Assembly: GCA_947070915.1 (NCBI GenBank)
Contig: CAMTDY010000122.1
Coordinates: 1-8,658, forward strand
Reading direction: 5' to 3'
Origin: an uncultured Roseburia sp.
GTDB lineage: Bacteria > Bacillota > Clostridia > Lachnospirales > Lachnospiraceae
DNA length: 8,658 bases
The notes under the pieces are model-generated. The model was not told where the DNA came from and ran no database searches. It worked only from the letters and a program-made list of their open reading frames with translations. Made by a program: the position numbers and the translations under genes. This document shows positions 5,513 to 8,658 of the stretch, in pieces (position 1 is the stretch's first letter; each line of letters begins with the position of its first letter).

Positions 5513-7798
5513 ATGATCAAGTTATATGACGGCGGAGCATATCTTGTCAACGGAAATGAACTGATTTCCGATGGCAGTGAAGCAGCCGCAGCAGTGGAAA
5601 GCAGGACAGGCGTAAAGACAGACAAGCAGGAGGCTGCAAAAGGGACGATGGCATACCGTATTTTAAATGCACATAATACATCGGACAACATGCAGCAGCT
5701 TAAAATAAAATTTGATAAATTAACTTCCCACGATATTACTTTTGTGGGAATTCTACAGACAGCGAGAGCTTCGGGACTGGAGAAATTTCCAGTGCCCTAT
5801 GTATTGACAAACTGCCACAACAGCCTCTGTGCAGTGGGAGGAACGATCAATGAGGATGACCACGTATTTGGTCTTTCCTGTGCAAAGAAATACGGCGGGA
5901 TCTATGTGCCTCCTCATCAGGCGGTGATTCATCAGTTTGCCAGGGAAATGCTGGCGGGAGGCGGAAAAATGATCCTTGGTTCCGACAGCCATACAAGATA
6001 TGGTGCATTGGGAACCATGGCGATGGGTGAAGGCGGTCCGGAGATCGTAAAACAGCTTCTGGAGCAGACCTATGACATCCCAATGCCAGGAGTGGTAGCC
6101 ATCCACCTGACAGGAAAACCACAAAAAGGAGTAGGTCCTCAGGATATCGCCCTTGCCATCATTGGCGCAGTATTTGAAAATGGTTATGTTAATAATAAAG
6201 TGATGGAATTTATCGGTGATGGCATCGACAACCTGAGTGTGGATTACCGTATCGGCGTGGATGTTATGACCACAGAGACCACCTGTCTGTCTTCTATCTG
6301 GAGGACGGACAGCCAGGTAAAAGAATTCTATGATATTCATGGAAGAAGCGAGGATTTTGCAGAGCTTGCGCCGGAGAAAGTGGCGTATTATGATGGTGTG
6401 GTGGAAGTGGATCTGTCTGCTGTCAAGCCGATGATCGCCATGCCCTTCCACCCCAGCAATGTATATTCCATCGAAGAATTAAACAGCAATCTGGAAGATA
6501 TCCTCAGAGATGTGGAAAAGAAGGCACTGGTGAGCCTGGACAACAACAAAGATATCGACTTTACTCTGACGGACAAGATTCACGACGGCAGATTGTATGT
6601 GGAGCAGGGAGTCATCGCTGGATGTGCCGGAGGCGGATTTGAAAATATCTGTGACGCGGCGGATATTCTCCGTGGAAAATACATCGGAGCCGATGAATTT
6701 TCACTGAGTGTATACCCAGCAAGCCAGCCGGTGTTTATGGAGCTTGTGAAAAATGGTTCCATCGCAGACTTGATGGCGACAGGCGCCACCGTGAGGACGG
6801 CTTTCTGCGGACCATGTTTTGGCGCCGGAGATGTGCCGAGCAACCGTGGACTGAGTATCCGTCACTCCACACGTAACTTCCCGAACCGTGAAGGCTCTAA
6901 GGTGACAAGCGGCCAGATCGCTTCTGTTGCCCTTATGGATGCCCGCTCTATCGCAGCGACCGCCGCAAACCAGGGATATCTGACAGCGGCTACAGATATA
7001 GATGTGAATTTCAATAAGCCAAAATATTTCTTTGACAAGTCCATTTACGAGAACCGTGTCTACAACGGCGTCGGAAAGGCAGACCCTTCGGTGGAGATCA
7101 AGTTTGGTCCGAATATCGTGGACTGGCCGGAGATGTTCCCATTGACGGACAATGTGCTTTTGAAGGCGGTTTCCATGATCCATGATCCAGTTACCACAAC
7201 TGATGAGCTGATCCCGTCAGGCGAGACCTCATCCTACCGTTCCAATCCGCTGGGACTGGCAGAGTTTACTCTCTCCAGAAAAGATCCCGCCTATGTAGGA
7301 AAGGCAAAAGAGGTACAGAAGGCAGAAAAAGCCCGTCTCGCTGGCGAGGATATCTATGCGGTGGATCCAGAACTGAAACAGGTATATGCGGCCGTGGCAG
7401 AAAAGTTCGATGTAAAACCTGAGGATACAGAGATCGGAAGCGTGATCTTCGCAGTGAAACCGGGAGATGGATCCGCCAGGGAGCAGGCGGCGAGCTGCCA
7501 GCGGGTGCTGGGAGGTATGGCAAACATTGCCAGGGAATACGCCACAAAGAGGTACCGCTCCAACCTGATCAACTGGGGAATGTTACCTTTCGTGTTTGAC
7601 GGAGAACTTCCTTTTGACAAAGACGATTATATCTTTGTCAAAGATATCAAAAAAGCAATTATTGAGAAAAACGATACCGTAAAGGCATATGTAGCAAATA
7701 AAGGCATGAAGGAGATGGAGCTCCATCTTGGCGCCCTGACAGATGACGAACGTGAGATCATCCTCAAAGGCTGCCTGATCAACTACAACAAGCGTTAA
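5513..7798 (+). CDS. Aconitase-superfamily hydratase, YbhJ-like, [4Fe-4S]
   Basis: A complete 761-residue cytoplasmic enzyme of the aconitase/isopropylmalate isomerase superfamily, close in length to E. coli YbhJ (about 753). Family members bind a [4Fe-4S] cluster and move water across a hydroxy-acid. Three cluster ligands are visible: Cys371 in AGCAGG, and Cys432 and Cys435 in FCGPCFG. Also seen are GSDSHTRYG (156-164) with the DSH active-site element, an S.R.STRNF..REG stretch after the cluster motif, and the C-terminal swivel domain with GDGSAREQAA (Arg656) and LINWGMLPFVF. The domains are fused in the aconitase order, cluster domains first and swivel last. Sequence around the motifs differs from AcnA/AcnB, so the substrate is uncertain; citrate/isocitrate should not be assumed. 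No citrate synthase or isocitrate dehydrogenase gene adjoins it. It forms its own transcription unit, with promoter at 5433 and terminator at 7813. Confidence 0.92.
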   Translation: MIKLYDGGAYLVNGNELISDGSEAAAAVESRTGVKTDKQEAAKGTMAYRILNAHNTSDNMQQLKIKFDKLTSHDITFVGILQTARASGLEKFPVPYVLTNCHNSLCAVGGTINEDDHVFGLSCAKKYGGIYVPPHQAVIHQFAREMLAGGGKMILGSDSHTRYGALGTMAMGEGGPEIVKQLLEQTYDIPMPGVVAIHLTGKPQKGVGPQDIALAIIGAVFENGYVNNKVMEFIGDGIDNLSVDYRIGVDVMTTETTCLSSIWRTDSQVKEFYDIHGRSEDFAELAPEKVAYYDGVVEVDLSAVKPMIAMPFHPSNVYSIEELNSNLEDILRDVEKKALVSLDNNKDIDFTLTDKIHDGRLYVEQGVIAGCAGGGFENICDAADILRGKYIGADEFSLSVYPASQPVFMELVKNGSIADLMATGATVRTAFCGPCFGAGDVPSNRGLSIRHSTRNFPNREGSKVTSGQIASVALMDARSIAATAANQGYLTAATDIDVNFNKPKYFFDKSIYENRVYNGVGKADPSVEIKFGPNIVDWPEMFPLTDNVLLKAVSMIHDPVTTTDELIPSGETSSYRSNPLGLAEFTLSRKDPAYVGKAKEVQKAEKARLAGEDIYAVDPELKQVYAAVAEKFDVKPEDTEIGSVIFAVKPGDGSAREQAASCQRVLGGMANIAREYATKRYRSNLINWGMLPFVFDGELPFDKDDYIFVKDIKKAIIEKNDTVKAYVANKGMKEMELHLGALTDDEREIILKGCLINYNKR

Positions 7799-7812
7799 GC
7801 TACAAGCCGTGC

Positions 7813-7873
7813 AAAAACGGAAGAACGTCCACCCCATGAGCTGGCTCATGAGGGTGGACGTTCTTCTGTTTTT
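7813..7873. terminator. Long bidirectional rho-independent terminator
   Basis: The outer arms (7813-7834 and 7852-7873) pair over 22 positions with a single G-U/A-C style mismatch, and an inner stem CATGAG/CTCATG closes a CTGG loop with one bulged A. The left arm starts with AAAAA and the right arm ends with TTTTT, so the structure terminates the hydratase gene on the + strand and the toxin-antitoxin pair on the - strand, which converge here. Its first base lies 15 bases after the hydratase stop codon. Confidence 0.93.
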
Positions 7874-7930
7874 ATAGGGCGCCAGCCCGTTGAGACTGCT
7901 GAAAGCGGTATGAATTTTACTTGGGATTTA

Positions 7931-8158
7931 TCATGCAACTTTTGAATAGTCGATGATTGAGATTTCCTGCATTAGTTTTTTGGCTGATTCAATAATTTGC
8001 TCCAGATGTTCTACGACATCGGCGGTATAAATTACTTCATTACATTCAGTACATTTATAACAAGGAACATTACGAACAATGATAAGGCAGCTGCCTAAAT
8101 CCGTAACATCTGTTGTATATCCTTTTTCTGTGGTAGAGCCACATTCCATACATAGCAT
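7931..8158 (-). CDS. YgiT/MqsA-type zinc-finger protein, probable antitoxin
   Basis: A 75-residue protein with two CxxC pairs, Cys3-x2-Cys6 and Cys36-x2-Cys39, the latter in the NVPCYKCTECNEV stretch typical of the YgiT zinc-finger domain. An amphipathic helix follows (VVEHLEQIIESAKKLMQE). It lacks the C-terminal helix-turn-helix half of MqsA (131 residues in E. coli), so it probably does not bind DNA the way MqsA does. The frame extends to a GTG at 8167, but the Shine-Dalgarno AAAGGAG runs into that GTG and sits 8 bases before the ATG at 8158, so the ATG is chosen. It lies 5 bases after the stop of the DUF4258 gene and its ribosome binding site is inside the end of that gene, implying translational coupling. 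The antitoxin role is inferred from pairing and family. Confidence 0.85.
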   Translation of the reverse strand: MLCMECGSTTEKGYTTDVTDLGSCLIIVRNVPCYKCTECNEVIYTADVVEHLEQIIESAKKLMQEISIIDYSKVA

Positions 8159-8163
8159 GACGT

Positions 8164-8475
8164 TCACTCCTTTCTTGTCTTAAAATCATTTTGCCAATGT
8201 TCAGAAGTTGGATAGTAAGCAGTGATTAAATATATAAAATTATCATCATGGCTTACAACAATGTGTATATATCTATTTTTTGTAGATATGCCTAAAATTA
8301 AACAGCTGGGTAATGGTTTGTCGTCTTCGTACTGTTTAATGATTTCGCCCGTTTTTATGCAATTTACAATGTCTGCGATTTTGATTTCGCGTTCATCTAA
8401 CCGCTGCTTTGCATGTTTTGTCAAGGCAATTTTTTTCGGTATATTCATCTGCTTTAGCGTTTCAATTTCAATCAC
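8164..8475 (-). CDS. DUF4258 protein, probable toxin of a TA pair
   Basis: A 103-residue basic protein with the full DUF4258 pattern: LTKHAKQRLDERE (18-30), a GEII..YEDDKPLPSCLILG segment (43-62), IHIVVSHDD (70-78), and ITAYYP....W..DF (84-98) near the end. The domain is related in layout to small RelE/BrnT-like toxins, and genes for it are often found beside YgiT-type zinc-finger genes, but the biochemical activity is not established to my knowledge. His21, Arg25, Arg29 and the DDKP loop are the conserved polar positions I can see. The start is a GTG with GAGG 8 bases upstream (8484-8487); an internal ATG at residue 10 has no good site and would trim only the N-terminal tail. It is the first gene of its operon and the toxin role is inferred. 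Confidence 0.85.
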   Translation of the reverse strand: MIEIETLKQMNIPKKIALTKHAKQRLDEREIKIADIVNCIKTGEIIKQYEDDKPLPSCLILGISTKNRYIHIVVSHDDNFIYLITAYYPTSEHWQNDFKTRKE

Positions 8476-8509
8476 CCTTTTAACCTCGATTCTCTGTTTT
8501 CTTTCTATG

Positions 8510-8539
8510 ATGATACCATGTCAGGGGATATGAAGTCAA
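8510..8539 (-). promoter_or_regulatory. Promoter of the DUF4258/YgiT operon
   Basis: On the minus strand TTGACT (8534-8539) and TATCAT (8510-8515) are 18 bases apart, placing the start near 8503 and leaving a leader of about 28 bases before the GTG. I see no strong inverted repeat over it that would mark an autoregulatory operator. Confidence 0.6.
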
Positions 8540-8658
8540 TCTCAATCCATATATGAGGAAAAATGATTCCTGTGACCTTATATAATTATAGTTAAATATA
8601 ATAGAAAGTGTCCACCAATCTACGTCGTTTCCTATTTAATTGACAGCATATATTAAAG

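Noticed and set aside
5753..6451. Long minus-strand frame inside the hydratase gene
   Set aside because: It lies wholly antisense to a conserved enzyme, is rich in Cys and His, and shows no motif.
8556..8571. Short inverted repeat AGGAA..TTCCT and a 10-codon frame beside it
   Set aside because: Only 5 bp of stem in AT-rich DNA, and no evidence of translation or conservation.
8640..8645. TTGACA at the right edge as a rightward promoter
   Set aside because: The matching -10 box would fall outside the window, so it cannot be evaluated.

Overview
The window looks like a chromosomal segment from a gut-type clostridium, most likely Lachnospiraceae. The clues are AGGAGG-type ribosome binding sites, moderate GC genes with very AT-rich gaps, a huge repeat-built surface protein (InlB-type repeats, Cys-rich repeats, a TPTPGG linker and a C-terminal BIG2-like domain), and a two-subunit PyrB/PyrI aspartate transcarbamoylase. 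This placement is inferred from style and protein families; no database search was possible.

Layout, left to right. (1) 2-3616, + strand: the 3' part of a giant secreted or surface protein whose 5' end lies outside the window, followed by a terminator-like hairpin (3631-3665). (2) 3666-3894: a gap holding a short decayed piece that reads like a large serine recombinase (3810-3881), ending 13 bases before the pyrI stop codon. (3) 3895-5286, - strand: pyrB and pyrI, the catalytic and regulatory subunits of aspartate transcarbamoylase, 42 bases apart. (4) 5287-5512: a divergent, AT-rich control region with one recognisable sigma-A type promoter for each direction and a small palindrome on the pyrB -35 box. 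(5) 5513-7798, + strand: a complete 761-residue aconitase-superfamily hydratase resembling E. coli YbhJ, ended by a very long hairpin (7813-7873) that can terminate transcription from both sides. (6) 7931-8475, - strand: a two-gene toxin-antitoxin-like module, a DUF4258 protein followed by a YgiT/MqsA-type zinc-finger protein, translationally coupled, with its own promoter. (7) 8540-8658: AT-rich DNA in which I see no gene.

How the parts relate. PyrB and PyrI form one enzyme, the committed step of pyrimidine synthesis, and are housekeeping. The hydratase is a single-gene unit. The surface protein and the small toxin-antitoxin module are accessory genes flanking this core, and the recombinase scrap between the surface gene and pyrI suggests that past integration shaped the left junction. 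I found no RNA genes, CRISPR array or intact insertion sequence. Nothing here is clearly an undescribed system. The least explained material is the three-copy 8-Cys repeat in the surface protein and the DUF4258/YgiT pair.
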